From: Thermococcus aggregans
Lineage (GTDB): Archaea > Methanobacteriota_B > Thermococci > Thermococcales > Thermococcaceae
Length of the DNA stretch: 64,000 nucleotides
Assembly (NCBI RefSeq): GCF_024022995.1
Contig: NZ_CP099582.1
Coordinates: 992,001-1,056,000 of the forward strand
Direction of reading: 5' to 3'
How positions within the stretch are numbered: the first letter of the stretch is position 1; the number at the start of each line of letters is the position of its first letter. The notes beneath the pieces were generated by a model. The model was not told the DNA's origin. It did no database searches and saw only the letters and a list, made by a program, of their open reading frames with translations. The position numbers and the translations under genes are program-made. Shown piece after piece: positions 10,249-19,092 of the stretch.

Positions 10249-10689
10249 ATGAGTGAAACTGAAAAAGTTGATATGGAGAAACTGCCAAGGTTTCTCCCAA
10301 GCTGCCACAAAGAAGCCGAAAAACTTGACATAATCTTCACCTGCTCTGGTGCAGCTAGCGTTGGAAAAATCGGACATGAGGTTGGGGTTTTACTCACTAA
10401 TGCCGGGCAAACTGCCCGCTTATGCTGTACTACCGCAGTTGCCGCTGGATCAAAAATGCACATCGACATAGGACATAGGGCAAAGAGAGTAATCGTCATA
10501 GACGGCTGCCCAATGAGGTGTGCAACCAAAGTGATAGAGAAGGCAGACATAAAGATCGATCACAGTTTCACCATTACAGATTTTGGGATTACCAAGCAGC
10601 CCACCCTTGACGTAAGCGATGAAGACGTTCTCAAAGTTGCTCTTCAAATCGCTGAGGAAGTGGGAATGAAGCTCAATGTTAAACCATAA
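10249..10689 (+). CDS. DGC-domain putative metal-binding protein
   Basis: A 146-residue protein with the DGC-domain pattern: FTCSGAASVGKIG, then ARLCCTTAVAAG, then VIDGCPMRCATK. The spaced cysteines suggest zinc or Fe-S binding; the biochemical role of the family is unknown to me. GAGGTGAT lies upstream of the ATG. It is divergent from the SufC-like gene and followed by a Cys-containing redox gene and a ferredoxin, so a redox or Fe-S link is plausible. Confidence 0.85.
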   Translation: MSETEKVDMEKLPRFLPSCHKEAEKLDIIFTCSGAASVGKIGHEVGVLLTNAGQTARLCCTTAVAAGSKMHIDIGHRAKRVIVIDGCPMRCATKVIEKADIKIDHSFTITDFGITKQPTLDVSDEDVLKVALQIAEEVGMKLNVKP

Positions 10690-10755
10690 GTTGAAAACCT
10701 TTACATTTGAAAATATTTTTAAGTGAATTAAAACTCATACATTATGGTGATGCCA

Positions 10756-11104
10756 ATGAAAGGCTTAATAATATGTGTCTGTCAAGGGACTTGCCCTCCT
10801 TCCAAAAAATGAACGTTTTTGAAATCCTGAACCACTTCAGAAGGGAGAAAAAAGTTGACTTTGTAGCAATACACCCGCAGCTCTGTGCCACTGACGGCGA
10901 TAACTTCTGGAGGGTTTTATTGAAAAACGGAGAGACATAGAGAAGCTCTTCGTGGCCGGATGCGACCCTCTGATGCAGAAAAAGATGTTCGGGTGGGTGT
11001 TTAAAGAGCTCGGGTTCGACGAAAACAAGTTTGTTGGAATTGAAATCAGAAATATGACTACGGAAGAAGCCATAAAGGCAATAGAGAAAGCTATGGAGGA
11101 ATAA
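10756..11104 (+). pseudogene. Cys-containing redox protein (HdrA/MvhD-like), two frameshifts
   Basis: Translation needs three frames: MKGLIICVCQGTCP from the ATG at 10756 (GGTGA at 10746-10750); then QKMNVFEILNHFRREKK to HPQLCATDGDNFW; then DIEKLFVAGCDPLMQKKMF to the TAA at 11102-11104. The shifts fall near 10797-10805 and near 10915-10930. Joined, this is a protein of about 115 residues with cysteines spaced as in heterodisulfide-reductase-associated flavin/Fe-S proteins. Codon-level conservation after each shift suggests recent loss or sequencing error. A ferredoxin follows three bases later. Confidence 0.7.
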
Positions 11105-11106
11105 AA

Positions 11107-11313
11107 ATGGCAAAGAACTGGTATCCCATAATAGATTACGAAAAGTGCACCGGATGTCTAACATGCGTTAGCTTCTGCCCTCACGGAGTATACGAAGTAG
11201 ACCCAGACACCGGAAAGCCCAAAGTTGTTAATCCAGAGAACTGTGTAGAGTTCTGCAGAGGCTGCCAGAAAGTATGTCCTACTGGGGCTATAAGTTACTT
11301 CGAAGACTCTTGA
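11107..11313 (+). CDS. 2[4Fe-4S]-type ferredoxin
   Basis: A 68-residue protein with two cluster motifs: CTGCLTCVSFCPHGVY (CxxCxxxxxC-P) and CVEFCRGCQKVCPTGAI. It would carry electrons for a redox partner, possibly the frameshifted Cys-containing protein encoded immediately upstream; the ribosome binding site GGAGGA overlaps the end of that gene, so the two were probably translated as an operon. Confidence 0.92.
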   Translation: MAKNWYPIIDYEKCTGCLTCVSFCPHGVYEVDPDTGKPKVVNPENCVEFCRGCQKVCPTGAISYFEDS

Positions 11314-11388
11314 ATGTTTCTTTCACTCTTTCCTTACATCCACTTCTACTATTCTAACTTCCTCGGTAGTAAAGCAACCAGTGACCCT

Positions 11389-12279
11389 CTAGGCATTTTT
11401 ATTGTCACACAGTATACCCTTGTCACTGCACCTGTCCACTTCGAGCTGGACAGTGACGTGCGTTATCCCAAACCTTCTCAGCCGCTCTCCGACCTCATCA
11501 ATAATCCCCTGTGCTTCGCTAAGGGGCATATCATTGACCTCGATGTGGCACTCGAAGTGGACTTCATTTTCACCTATCCGCCAAGCATGGAAGTGGTGTG
11601 CGTTTTTAACGCCCGGAATGCTTTCAAGCTCTTCCTTTATCGCTCCAAGGTCGAGATTTGGAGAAGCCTCCATGAGAACTTCAATGCTCTCCTTAAGGAT
11701 TTCGTAGGCCTCACTAAAAATGTATAGCGATATGAAAACAGTCACAAGCGGATCAATCCATAGAACGTTCCATTTCATTATAGCGATTCCACCAGCGACA
11801 ACGGCAACCGAGGAGAGAGTGTCGCTTAGTAAGTGCAGGTAAGCTGAGCGGACATTGAGGCCATGAGCATGCTCGTGGAGAAGCAAAACTGAGAATAGGT
11901 TAGCGAAAAGACCAATCAATGCCACACCTAACATCAGCGAACCATCTATTGACTCGGGGTTCTTGAAGCGCTTATACGCTTCGACGAGGAGAAAAAGCGA
12001 GACGCCCACGAGAACTGCCGAGTTGATGAACGCTACGAGAATTTCGGCCCGCTTGTAACCGAAAGTGTACTTATTGTTGGCTTTTCGCTCGCCAATTCTT
12101 ATAGCAAAATAGCTCGCGAGCAGACTCATGCTGTCGCCGAAGTTGTGGAGAGAATCGCTAAGGAGCGCTAAACTTCCCGATAAAAGCCCCCCAACTACCT
12201 CGGCGATTGTTATGATGATGTTGAGAGCGAAAGAGAAAAGCATTCTCCCCTTTACCCCGTGAGCGTGATAGTGGCTCAT
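11389..12279 (-). CDS. cation diffusion facilitator (CDF) metal efflux protein
   Basis: About 296 residues. Six membrane segments with the CDF metal-site motifs ALLSDSLHNFGDS and AYLHLLSDTLSS, a His-containing loop (LLHEHAHGLNV), and a C-terminal cytoplasmic domain with AHHFHAWRIG. It would export Zn, Co, Fe or a similar divalent ion. The long frame begins at 12342, but a TATA-like TTTTATA at about 12309-12316 lies inside that extension, so I prefer the ATG at 12279 (MSHYHAHG). The GC-richer block begins here. Confidence 0.9.
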   Translation of the reverse strand: MSHYHAHGVKGRMLFSFALNIIITIAEVVGGLLSGSLALLSDSLHNFGDSMSLLASYFAIRIGERKANNKYTFGYKRAEILVAFINSAVLVGVSLFLLVEAYKRFKNPESIDGSLMLGVALIGLFANLFSVLLLHEHAHGLNVRSAYLHLLSDTLSSVAVVAGGIAIMKWNVLWIDPLVTVFISLYIFSEAYEILKESIEVLMEASPNLDLGAIKEELESIPGVKNAHHFHAWRIGENEVHFECHIEVNDMPLSEAQGIIDEVGERLRRFGITHVTVQLEVDRCSDKGILCDNKNA

Positions 12280-12391
12280 TTCAGTCCCCGTGATGTTGTT
12301 TTGCCCATTGTATAAAACGTTTTCGAACGCTAAGATACTCATGGAAAAAGAAGTTATTTGAAGGAAACTTCATAAAAGAATGGGGATGGGC

Positions 12392-12811
12392 ATGGAGCGC
12401 CTTGAGTACAAGGCTGAGCTTGAGTGGGATGGCAACGTGGGGAGCGAGGTGAAGGTTAGAGACTTCTCTTTTAGGATAGACACGAGCACAGACGGTCGAA
12501 ACGCTGGGCCGAATCCGACGGAGTACCTGCTAGCTGCTATAGGTGGCTGTCTAGTCGTGAACTGGGGCAGGCTTATAAAGAAGATGCGCCTGAACGTCGA
12601 AGACATGCAAATAACAGTTTCCGGGTGGAGAGATCGGGAAGAGCCCCGGCTGAAGGAGATTACCTACAAAGTCCGCATCGTGACAGACGAGCCCGAGAAG
12701 AAAATACTTCGCATCAAGGAGCTTGCCGAGAAGTACGGGACAGTCTTCAACACGGTCGGGCCGGAGAAAATAAGGGGCGAGGTGGAGATAGTCAAGAAGT
12801 CGCAGCAGTAA
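12392..12811 (+). CDS. OsmC-family protein
   Basis: About 139 residues with the OsmC fold pattern: DTSTDGRNAGPNPTEYLLAAIGGCLVVNWG includes the conserved Cys in GGC. OsmC/YhfA proteins are thiol peroxidases acting on organic hydroperoxides; a second conserved Cys is not obvious, so peroxidase activity is uncertain. Three in-frame ATGs (12380, 12386, 12392) are candidates; I chose the last. It is divergent from the CDF gene. Confidence 0.85.
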   Translation: MERLEYKAELEWDGNVGSEVKVRDFSFRIDTSTDGRNAGPNPTEYLLAAIGGCLVVNWGRLIKKMRLNVEDMQITVSGWRDREEPRLKEITYKVRIVTDEPEKKILRIKELAEKYGTVFNTVGPEKIRGEVEIVKKSQQ

Positions 12812-12898
12812 CTTTCTCAAGCCTAGCTCTTTGAAGCGAGAAATAGACCAACAAAAACTTAATCAATGAAAATGTCTTCATTAATATTGGGATGTGCC

Positions 12899-13489
12899 AT
12901 GAGGATTGAACTGCCTTCTCCAAAGCGTAAGGGTGAGATGAGTGTAGAAGAAGCAATAAACCTGAGGAAGAGCATCAGGCGGTACAAAGACGAGCCTCTA
13001 ATACTTGAACAGGTCTCCCAGATACTCTGGGCAGCCTACGGGATAAACGCCCACGGAAAGAGGACTTCTCCAAGTGCGGGCGCGTGCTATCCTTTCGAAG
13101 TCTATGTGGCCGTCTCAAAAGTTGAAGGTCTTGAGCCCGGCCTCTACCACTACGACGGCGAGAGCCACAGCCTTGAACTGGTGCGCGAGGGGGATTTAAA
13201 CGGCCCATTGGCAAAGGCATGCCTTAACCAGAAACACGTTGAGACTGCGCCGATAAACATCATAATTGTCGCCCACTACGAGAGGACGACGAGAAGGTAC
13301 GGCGAAAGGGGCTACCGCTACGTCCACATAGACGCCGGCCACATGGGGCAGAACATCTACCTGCAGGCCACAGCCCTGGGATTGGGGACGGTTGCAGTGG
13401 GAGCCTTTAGGGACGAAGAGGTCAAAAAAATAATTGATGTGCCAGGAGACCCGCTGTACATCTTCCCGGTTGGAGTTCCGGCGGATTAA
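12899..13489 (+). CDS. SagB/ThcOx-type nitroreductase-family flavoprotein
   Basis: A 196-residue FMN-dependent nitroreductase-family protein. LRKSIRRYKDEPL is the N-terminal FMN phosphate motif, followed by TSPSAGACYPFEVYVAV, typical of the SagB-type branch, and GLGTVAVGAFRDEEV near the C-terminus. SagB relatives often oxidise azoline rings in peptides, but no such partners are adjacent, so only an oxidoreductase role is claimed. Start at 12899 fits MRIELP; a longer frame opens at 12866. Its end overlaps the convergent gene by 4 bases. Confidence 0.87.
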   Translation: MRIELPSPKRKGEMSVEEAINLRKSIRRYKDEPLILEQVSQILWAAYGINAHGKRTSPSAGACYPFEVYVAVSKVEGLEPGLYHYDGESHSLELVREGDLNGPLAKACLNQKHVETAPINIIIVAHYERTTRRYGERGYRYVHIDAGHMGQNIYLQATALGLGTVAVGAFRDEEVKKIIDVPGDPLYIFPVGVPAD

Positions 13490-13839
13490 AGCTCGCTAGC
13501 CTCGTAAATAACAACATCTCCTTCCTCTTTTACCAGTTTTGCCTCGTAGCGTTTTATCTCCCCGTTGGTGTTTACCTCCATGACTACCTTCTTGGGGGCA
13601 AGCCTCTCCTCGGTGGTGACCTCTTTCGTCTCTATTGCCTGGGTGAAGAAGTCGCCATTCCTCTCGAACTTGAAGACGAGGGTGTCTCCTTCGAGCTGGT
13701 AGCCCTCGTAGACAGCTCCGCCCATTCTGAATGTCGCCTTAAGGGTAACGTATTTGCCGCTCTCCTTAGAGCCTAAGGCGTAAATGCCTCCAGCAACTGC
13801 CAGTAGAATTACAACCAAAACTGCAAACACTTTCTTCAT
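13486..13839 (-). CDS. secreted or membrane-anchored small protein, unknown function
   Basis: A 117-residue protein with an N-terminal hydrophobic segment (MKKVFAVLVVILLAVAGG), then a beta-rich polar domain. The signal or anchor places the C-terminal domain outside the cell. There is no Cys after the signal, so it is not a typical lipoprotein. Family not recognised. Confidence 0.75.
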   Translation of the reverse strand: MKKVFAVLVVILLAVAGGIYALGSKESGKYVTLKATFRMGGAVYEGYQLEGDTLVFKFERNGDFFTQAIETKEVTTEERLAPKKVVMEVNTNGEIKRYEAKLVKEEGDVVIYEASEL

Positions 13840-13908
13840 AACGTTTCACCAATTTATTCTCGCCTTAAAAACATAAAAGGGTTCTGAAAGCTTCAAACCC
13901 GTTTGAAG

Positions 13909-14214
13909 TTAAATTTTCCGGAGTTCTTCGAGCTCTAGCAGGACTTCTTCCCTGCCCCCTATGAGGTTCTGTCTCGCGACCTCTTTGCCGTCCTTGAGGT
14001 AAACGAGCGTGGGGACGTTAAGGATGTCAAAGCGGTTCACTAACTCGTTCCATTTTTCGGCATTCACGTGGATAATCCTTATACCGGGAAACTCCTCTGC
14101 CAGCCCCTCCATAAAGCTCTCCACCAGCCTGCACGGCGGACAGCCGGGAATGGAGAACCACAGCACGACCTTACCCCTGCCGAAGTCAACCTTCCCGTCG
14201 TATTCGTGAATCAT
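13909..14214 (-). CDS. thioredoxin-like protein with CPPC active site
   Basis: About 101 residues. WFSIPGCPPCRLVESF is a thioredoxin active site with CPPC; the cis-Pro loop is NVPTLVYLKDG. It probably reduces or isomerises disulfides in the cytoplasm. A TATA-like ATTTAAAG at about 14231-14240 points to a start near 14214; in-frame ATG at 14220 and GTG at 14223 are alternatives. It lies just downstream of copA on the same strand. Confidence 0.88.
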   Translation of the reverse strand: MIHEYDGKVDFGRGKVVLWFSIPGCPPCRLVESFMEGLAEEFPGIRIIHVNAEKWNELVNRFDILNVPTLVYLKDGKEVARQNLIGGREEVLLELEELRKI

Positions 14215-14268
14215 ACCCATCACACCCCCATCTTTAAATCCGTCCGCAAATATGGAAAATATGAAAAA

Positions 14269-16668
14269 TCAAACCCTGGCCCGCTTGAGCATAAGCGAGT
14301 TCGTAACGACGCTCACACTGCTCAGGCTCATCGCCCCTGCCGCCCACTCGGGCCGGAACTCTATGCCAAAGAGCACAAAGGCCAGCCCCGCCGCGAAGGG
14401 TATCAGGATAGTGTTGTAGAACATTGCCCAGAATATGTTCTGCTTTATCTTTCCGATCGTCTTCTGGCTGAGCTTTATCGCCCTGACCACGTCCCTCGGG
14501 TCGTTTCTGACCAGCACTATGTCACCGCTCTCCATTGCTATGTCCGTCGCGTTTCCAACGGCTATGCCGACGTCGGCCTGTGCTAGAGCTGGAGCGTCGT
14601 TTATGCCGTCCCCGACGAAGATTACCGTCTCTCCCCTCTCCTGGAGCTTCTTGACCTCTTTGGCCTTGTCCTGGGGCAGAACCTCCGCAAGCACGTAGTC
14701 AACTCCTAGCCGCTTCGCTATCGCCTTCGCTGTCCTCCTGTTGTCGCCGGTGATCATGCCGACCTTCTTGCCCATCCTGTGGAGTTCCTCCACCGCCTCC
14801 TTCGCCCCCTCTTTTATCGTGTCCGCGATGCCTAAGATACCGGCTATCTTGCCGTCTATGGCGACTATTATGGCAGTCTTCGCCTCATTTTCGAGCCTCC
14901 GGAGCTCTTCCTCCACCTCTTCCACAGAGCAGCCGTTCTCGGCCATGAGCTTCCTGTTGCCGGCTAGGACTTCCCTTCCCCCGACGAGGGCCATGACCCC
15001 CTTGCCGGTTATTGCCTCGAACTCCTCGGGCTCCTCAATCTCAAGGTCCATCTCCCGAGCCTTCCTAACAACTGCCTCTCCCAGTGGGTGCTCGGAACGC
15101 TTCTCTGCGGACGCAACCAGCCTCAAAAGCTCTTTCTCGTCGGTTCCAAAGGTTACCACGTCCGTCACTTCGGGCCTGCCCTTCGTGAGCGTGCCGGTCT
15201 TGTCAAAGAGAACAACCGTCGCCTTCCTTGCTATTTCAAGCGCTTCGCCGTTTTTGATGAGTATCCCCATTTCCGCTCCCTTGCCGATGCCGACCGTCAG
15301 GGCCGTCGGAGTAGCTAAACCGAAGGCACACGGACAGGCAATGACGATGACGCTGAGCAGTGTCGTAAAGGCGAACACCAGTGGCTTGCCGGCTATGAAG
15401 TACCAGTAGACGAAGGAGAGCAGGGCGATTGTCAGCACTGCGGGTATGAAGTACGTCACAACCGTATCTGCGAGCCTCTGAACGGGGGGCCTCGTGTTCT
15501 GAGCCTCCTCGACGAGCTTTATAATCTGAGCGAGGAGTGTGTCCCTCCCGACTTTTTCCGCCCTGATTTTGAGGACTGAGTTTCTGTTTATGGTTCCACC
15601 CATGGCTTTGTCTCCTGGCTTCTTGAGGCTGGGAACCGGCTCGCCGGTTATCATTGCCTCGTCGACGTAGCTCTCGCCCTCGATGACGACGCCGTCCACG
15701 GGAATCCTCTCACCGGGCTTCACTATGAGGATGTCTCCGACCTTAACCTCGCTTATCGGAACTTCAACTTCCTTCCCGTCCCGTATAACGGTGGCCTTCT
15801 TTGCCTGGAGCCCCATGAGCTTCTTTATCGCCTCGCTCGTCCGCCCTTTGGCCCTCGCCTCAAGGTACCTTCCGAGGAGCAGAAAGCCCATCAGCATGAC
15901 GCTTGCCTCGTAGAAGTTGAACTCCCGCGGAACCAGGCCAAAGGTTGCCAGGACGCTCGTCAGGTAGGCAGAGCCTATGCCGAGGGCGTACATGACCTCC
16001 ATGTTGAGGGTTCCGTGTTTGAGTGAGGGGTAAGCCTTCTTGAAAATGCCCCTGCCGGCGTAGGCTATCGCCACGGTCGCAAGGAGGAAGTGAATGTATA
16101 TCAGGTTCTCAACCTGGATTCCAAACCTCTTGAGCTGCATTGAGAGGAAGAGCGGTATGCCGATGCCCCAGGCAACGAGGAGGTTGCGCTTCATCTCCTC
16201 GAGGTGCCTCTCCCGCACCTCCTTCTCTATATCGCGCGTTTCCTCACCCTCAACGCCCAGAAACTCATATCCAACGCTCTCAATGGCCTTCTTAATGTCT
16301 TCAATCCCGACGGATGCAGGGTTGTAGGATATCCGGGCGGTCTCGGTCGCGAGGTTGACGTTAACATCGAGGACACCGGGCAGTTCGCCGATCGCCTTCT
16401 CAACTGTCTTGGCGCACATGGCGCACGTCATTCCGCCGACTTTAACCACTACGTCTTTGCTCTCCCGGATTACCTTGTAGCCCACATCTTCTATGGCCTT
16501 GATTACCTGGTTCAGGCCGACTTTTGACTCGTCGAAGTCAACGAAGACGGTCTCGCTGTTGAGGTTAGCCTTCGCCGTCTTAACCCCCTCCAGCTCGGAG
16601 AGGGCCATCTCTATTGTCTTAACGCACATTGCACAGGTCATGCCGCTGACCTTTAGAGTGATCTTCAT
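14269..16668 (-). CDS. copA: copper-translocating P1B-type ATPase
   Basis: A P-type ATPase of about 799 residues. Two N-terminal heavy-metal domains each carry MTCAMC (near residues 10-15 and 79-84). Membrane metal motif IACPCAFGLATPTAL, phosphorylation motif DKTGTLTKG, GDGIND hinge and HP in SEHPLGEA are all present. It exports Cu(I) or Ag(I). Start at 16668 (MKITLKVSGMTC) because GGTGG precedes it; a GTG lies at 16677. Divergent from copR with about 115 bases between, so both promoters share the gap. Codon use is GC-rich. Confidence 0.97.
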   Translation of the reverse strand: MKITLKVSGMTCAMCVKTIEMALSELEGVKTAKANLNSETVFVDFDESKVGLNQVIKAIEDVGYKVIRESKDVVVKVGGMTCAMCAKTVEKAIGELPGVLDVNVNLATETARISYNPASVGIEDIKKAIESVGYEFLGVEGEETRDIEKEVRERHLEEMKRNLLVAWGIGIPLFLSMQLKRFGIQVENLIYIHFLLATVAIAYAGRGIFKKAYPSLKHGTLNMEVMYALGIGSAYLTSVLATFGLVPREFNFYEASVMLMGFLLLGRYLEARAKGRTSEAIKKLMGLQAKKATVIRDGKEVEVPISEVKVGDILIVKPGERIPVDGVVIEGESYVDEAMITGEPVPSLKKPGDKAMGGTINRNSVLKIRAEKVGRDTLLAQIIKLVEEAQNTRPPVQRLADTVVTYFIPAVLTIALLSFVYWYFIAGKPLVFAFTTLLSVIVIACPCAFGLATPTALTVGIGKGAEMGILIKNGEALEIARKATVVLFDKTGTLTKGRPEVTDVVTFGTDEKELLRLVASAEKRSEHPLGEAVVRKAREMDLEIEEPEEFEAITGKGVMALVGGREVLAGNRKLMAENGCSVEEVEEELRRLENEAKTAIIVAIDGKIAGILGIADTIKEGAKEAVEELHRMGKKVGMITGDNRRTAKAIAKRLGVDYVLAEVLPQDKAKEVKKLQERGETVIFVGDGINDAPALAQADVGIAVGNATDIAMESGDIVLVRNDPRDVVRAIKLSQKTIGKIKQNIFWAMFYNTILIPFAAGLAFVLFGIEFRPEWAAGAMSLSSVSVVTNSLMLKRARV

Positions 16669-16783
16669 TATCGCCACCGGTATTTACTTCTCGGCAGGAC
16701 TTATGGGCATTATCTTTTACAATCTGGAAAACACAACCACAGAATTTTTATAGTTCGAAGGCCAAAAGAAGACGGTGGCAGAA

Positions 16784-17377
16784 ATGAGACTTGACGAGCT
16801 CGATCTTAAGCTCATACACCTCCTGCTGGACAACGCAAGGCTCAGCATATCGGAGCTTGCCGAAAGGCTGGGCGTCAGCAGACCAACCATCAGAGCGAGG
16901 TTGGAAAAGCTCGAAAAGGAAGGCATCATTAGGGGATACACGATAAAGCTGAACCCGGAGCTTCTCAGGGCCCACAACATCGTTGCCCTTATCGTCAAGA
17001 CAGAGAACCCCGAAAAAATGGACGAGCTTGAGGAAATAATCGAAATAAACCGCTTCACTAGCACGAAGTACCTCATAAAGGTCGCCGTGAACACCATGGA
17101 AGACCTCAAACGGGTGCTTGAGGAGACTGGCGTTGAGGTCATTGAAGTAATGCCGATCCTTGAGAGCAGGGAAAAGGGCCTCAAGCCCAAGATAAAGGTG
17201 CCCTTCAAGTGCGACTACTGCGGAAAGGAGATCGTCGGAGAGCCCATCGTTTACAAGTACCGCAACAGGGTCTACTTCTTCTGCTGTCCAACGTGCTTCA
17301 GGGAGTTCAAGAAGGCGAGGGAGAACATAGAGAAGTTCAAGATAAAGGAAGAAGCCGAAGGGGAAGAGGAAAGCTGA
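16784..17377 (+). CDS. copR: Lrp/AsnC-type regulator with TRASH domain (CopR-like)
   Basis: A 197-residue protein: winged helix (about residues 1-60, LSISELAERLGVSRPTIRARLEKL), an Lrp-type middle domain, and a C-terminal TRASH metal-binding domain with CDYCGKEI and CCPTCFREF. This architecture matches the copper-responsive CopR of Thermococcales. Start at 16784 because GGTGG at 16774-16778 fits. A TATA-like TTTTTATA lies at about 16745-16752. Divergent from copA, which it probably controls. Confidence 0.93.
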   Translation: MRLDELDLKLIHLLLDNARLSISELAERLGVSRPTIRARLEKLEKEGIIRGYTIKLNPELLRAHNIVALIVKTENPEKMDELEEIIEINRFTSTKYLIKVAVNTMEDLKRVLEETGVEVIEVMPILESREKGLKPKIKVPFKCDYCGKEIVGEPIVYKYRNRVYFFCCPTCFREFKKARENIEKFKIKEEAEGEEES

Positions 17378-17381
17378 GGGC

Positions 17382-17716
17382 TCACTCGTCCTCTTCAATC
17401 CCCATAACCCTTTCGCAGTACTCGTGCATTCCTCTCCAGCCGTAGCCAGTGTGCTCTTCCATCCCCTCTCCCATTTCCTCATAAATCTCGGCAAAGTCGT
17501 CGCCGGCCATGTGCTCGGCCATTTCCTCGTACATATCTTCGTCCATCACGCCGTAGCCCATTGCTCCAGGGCCAGCTCCATAACCCATCATCCAGGGGCC
17601 AAAACCCCAGCGGCCTTCCCCCTCATTGGTCCGAACCAGTCGCCGTGGGCCATCCCGAACGGCACTGCTATGAGCGCTCCAATGAGGAGTCCGATAAACA
17701 GGGACTTCCACTCCAT
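17382..17716 (-). pseudogene. Met/His/Tyr-rich small exported protein, frameshifted
   Basis: From the ATG at 17716 (GGTGA at 17722-17726) the frame reads MEWKSLFIGLLIGALIAVPF, a signal or anchor segment, then MAHGDWFGPMRG. It is lost at a five-G run (C run 17618-17622 on the plus strand) and resumes one base shifted as GFGPWMMGYGAGPGAMGYG, ending in an acidic Met/His/Glu-rich tail at 17382. One added G restores a protein of about 112 residues. Beside copR, copA and a copper chaperone, an extracytoplasmic copper-binding role is plausible. A longer open frame through this region starts in the wrong frame. Confidence 0.7.
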
Positions 17717-17909
17717 TTCGCATCACCTTCCAGTTTTTGTTCTCGTGCACACATTTGTTCGTCAGCATATAGTGCTTATTGTTAGCGACTTGAGAATTAA
17801 CAGGTAGCCAACTTACCACAGTGCAAAATAAATCCAATTAGATGTTTGCACAATGGGCAAAAGGCAGCACTGGACAAAAATCAGGGAGTCAAGGGTCAAA
17901 AAGCCAACC

Positions 17910-18128
17910 TCAGCAGCCATCTCCGCCGATCTCAACCTCGTAGCCGTAGCGTTTTATTGCGTTGATGATCTCATCTAGAGTAACCTTTCCGGGATCGAAC
18001 TCGACTACCGCCTTCTTTTTCTCAAGGCTGACCTCACCCTTCGCTCCAACGCTCTCTATGGCCTTGTTTATCCTCATGACGCAGTGCTTGCAGCTCATAT
18101 TCGGTATTTTCAAAACCGCCTTCGTCAT
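17910..18128 (-). CDS. heavy-metal-associated domain copper chaperone
   Basis: A 72-residue single HMA domain with the metal motif MSCKHC in IPNMSCKHCVMRIN and a ferredoxin-like fold pattern. It would carry Cu(I) to CopA. The ATG at 18128 is chosen because GGTGATGCTA precedes it. An unusual C-terminal GGDGC adds a further Cys. Confidence 0.92.
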   Translation of the reverse strand: MTKAVLKIPNMSCKHCVMRINKAIESVGAKGEVSLEKKKAVVEFDPGKVTLDEIINAIKRYGYEVEIGGDGC

Positions 18129-18242
18129 TAGCATCACCGTTCTAAAATATGCCCCAAAGCTTATTGTCCTTATCATTCCCAAATTGTAAACTTGGAAACG
18201 CTAGAGCTTCAAAAATTGAAAGAAAGTTCAAGTTATGTCTTC

Positions 18243-18617
18243 TCAAAGGGAGTCGATTATCTCTATCACCTTCTCCTCCATAGGCTTCATGAGCTTCACT
18301 ACCTCATTCCCGGCGATTTTCCAGGCGACGCTCGGCAATGTGACGCCGAGGTAGTTCCCGTCCTCCTTCCTATAACCAAAGCCGGTACACGGAAGCAGTG
18401 CCCCGATGTTGGGGTCTATCCTCACCAGCTCCTCCACCAGCTCACTGTGGCATATGAAGAGAAGATGATAGTCCGCTATTATCCCATCCACAGTCTCGGT
18501 TATCGCAACCGGAATCCTCTCCCCTATAAGTAGAAAACCATCCTCCTCAAGCCTCTTCTTGAAGCGCTCCCACACGAAGTCCAGGTCTTCCTCAAATTTC
18601 CTCACGTGGTAAAACAC
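18243..18617 (-). CDS. DUF302-family protein
   Basis: About 124 residues with the DUF302 pattern: an early VRKFEEDLDFVWERFKKRLEEDG helix and late GALLPCTGFGYRKEDG and VTLPSVAWK. The function of the family is unknown; members often sit beside redox and metal genes, as here. Start taken at the GTG at 18617, six bases after GGAGGT. The ribosome binding site overlaps the stop of the upstream CoA-binding gene, so they are translationally linked. Confidence 0.82.
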   Translation of the reverse strand: MFYHVRKFEEDLDFVWERFKKRLEEDGFLLIGERIPVAITETVDGIIADYHLLFICHSELVEELVRIDPNIGALLPCTGFGYRKEDGNYLGVTLPSVAWKIAGNEVVKLMKPMEEKVIEIIDSL

Positions 18618-18619
18618 CC

Positions 18620-19009
18620 TCACACCTCCAGGAACATTTTCCTATCGCCGGTTTCCACCATTATGCACCTACCGAAGCTGTACTCCGCCCCTGCGTTCTC
18701 CAGGAACTCCCGTATCTCCTCGCTCTCCGCCCCCGGCTGGAACCAGAGCCTCTTGAAGCCGGTCTCAACTGCTTCCTTAGCCACCTGGAGACCCACCTTT
18801 GGGGGCACGACAAAGACTATCACGTCAACGTCCTTGGGGAGCTCTTTGACGCTCCGGTAGCACTTCAGGCCCTCTATCTCGTCATATTTGGGGTTCACCG
18901 GGAGAACCTCGTACCCTTTACTAACGAGGTCTTTCAGGATTATGTTGCCGTACTTGGCCGGGTTCTTGCTGGCCCCGACGAGCGCTATCTTCCTGAACTC
19001 TTTGGGGTT
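18620..19009 (-). CDS. CoA-binding-domain (Rossmann) protein
   Basis: About 129 residues of the CoA_binding_2 family: KIALVGASKNPAKYGNII is the nucleotide-binding start, followed by YEVLPVNPKYDEIEG, VIVFVVPP and LWFQPGAES. The role is unknown; related domains bind CoA or NAD. The ATG at 19009 follows GGTGAGAAAG; a GTG lies at 19042. A TATA-like TTTTTATA lies at about 19047. Confidence 0.87.
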   Translation of the reverse strand, partial: NPKEFRKIALVGASKNPAKYGNIILKDLVSKGYEVLPVNPKYDEIEGLKCYRSVKELPKDVDVIVFVVPPKVGLQVAKEAVETGFKRLWFQPGAESEEIREFLENAGAEYSFGRCIMVETGDRKMFLEV

Positions 19010-19092
19010 CATCTTTCTCACCAAGCTTGAATCAAAATTCACCCTTTTTATACGTTGCTGGGCAAAAATGGGTAAAAGAAAGGGAAGCTGAA

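Noticed and set aside
12899-13489. SagB-like nitroreductase as part of an azoline peptide pathway
   Set aside because: No cyclodehydratase or precursor ORF is nearby, and the gene sits in a metal/redox block far from the radical SAM cassette.
14741-15409. Long Ser-rich plus-strand frame inside copA
   Set aside because: Antisense of the P-type ATPase with all motifs intact; GC-rich genes often leave such open antisense frames.
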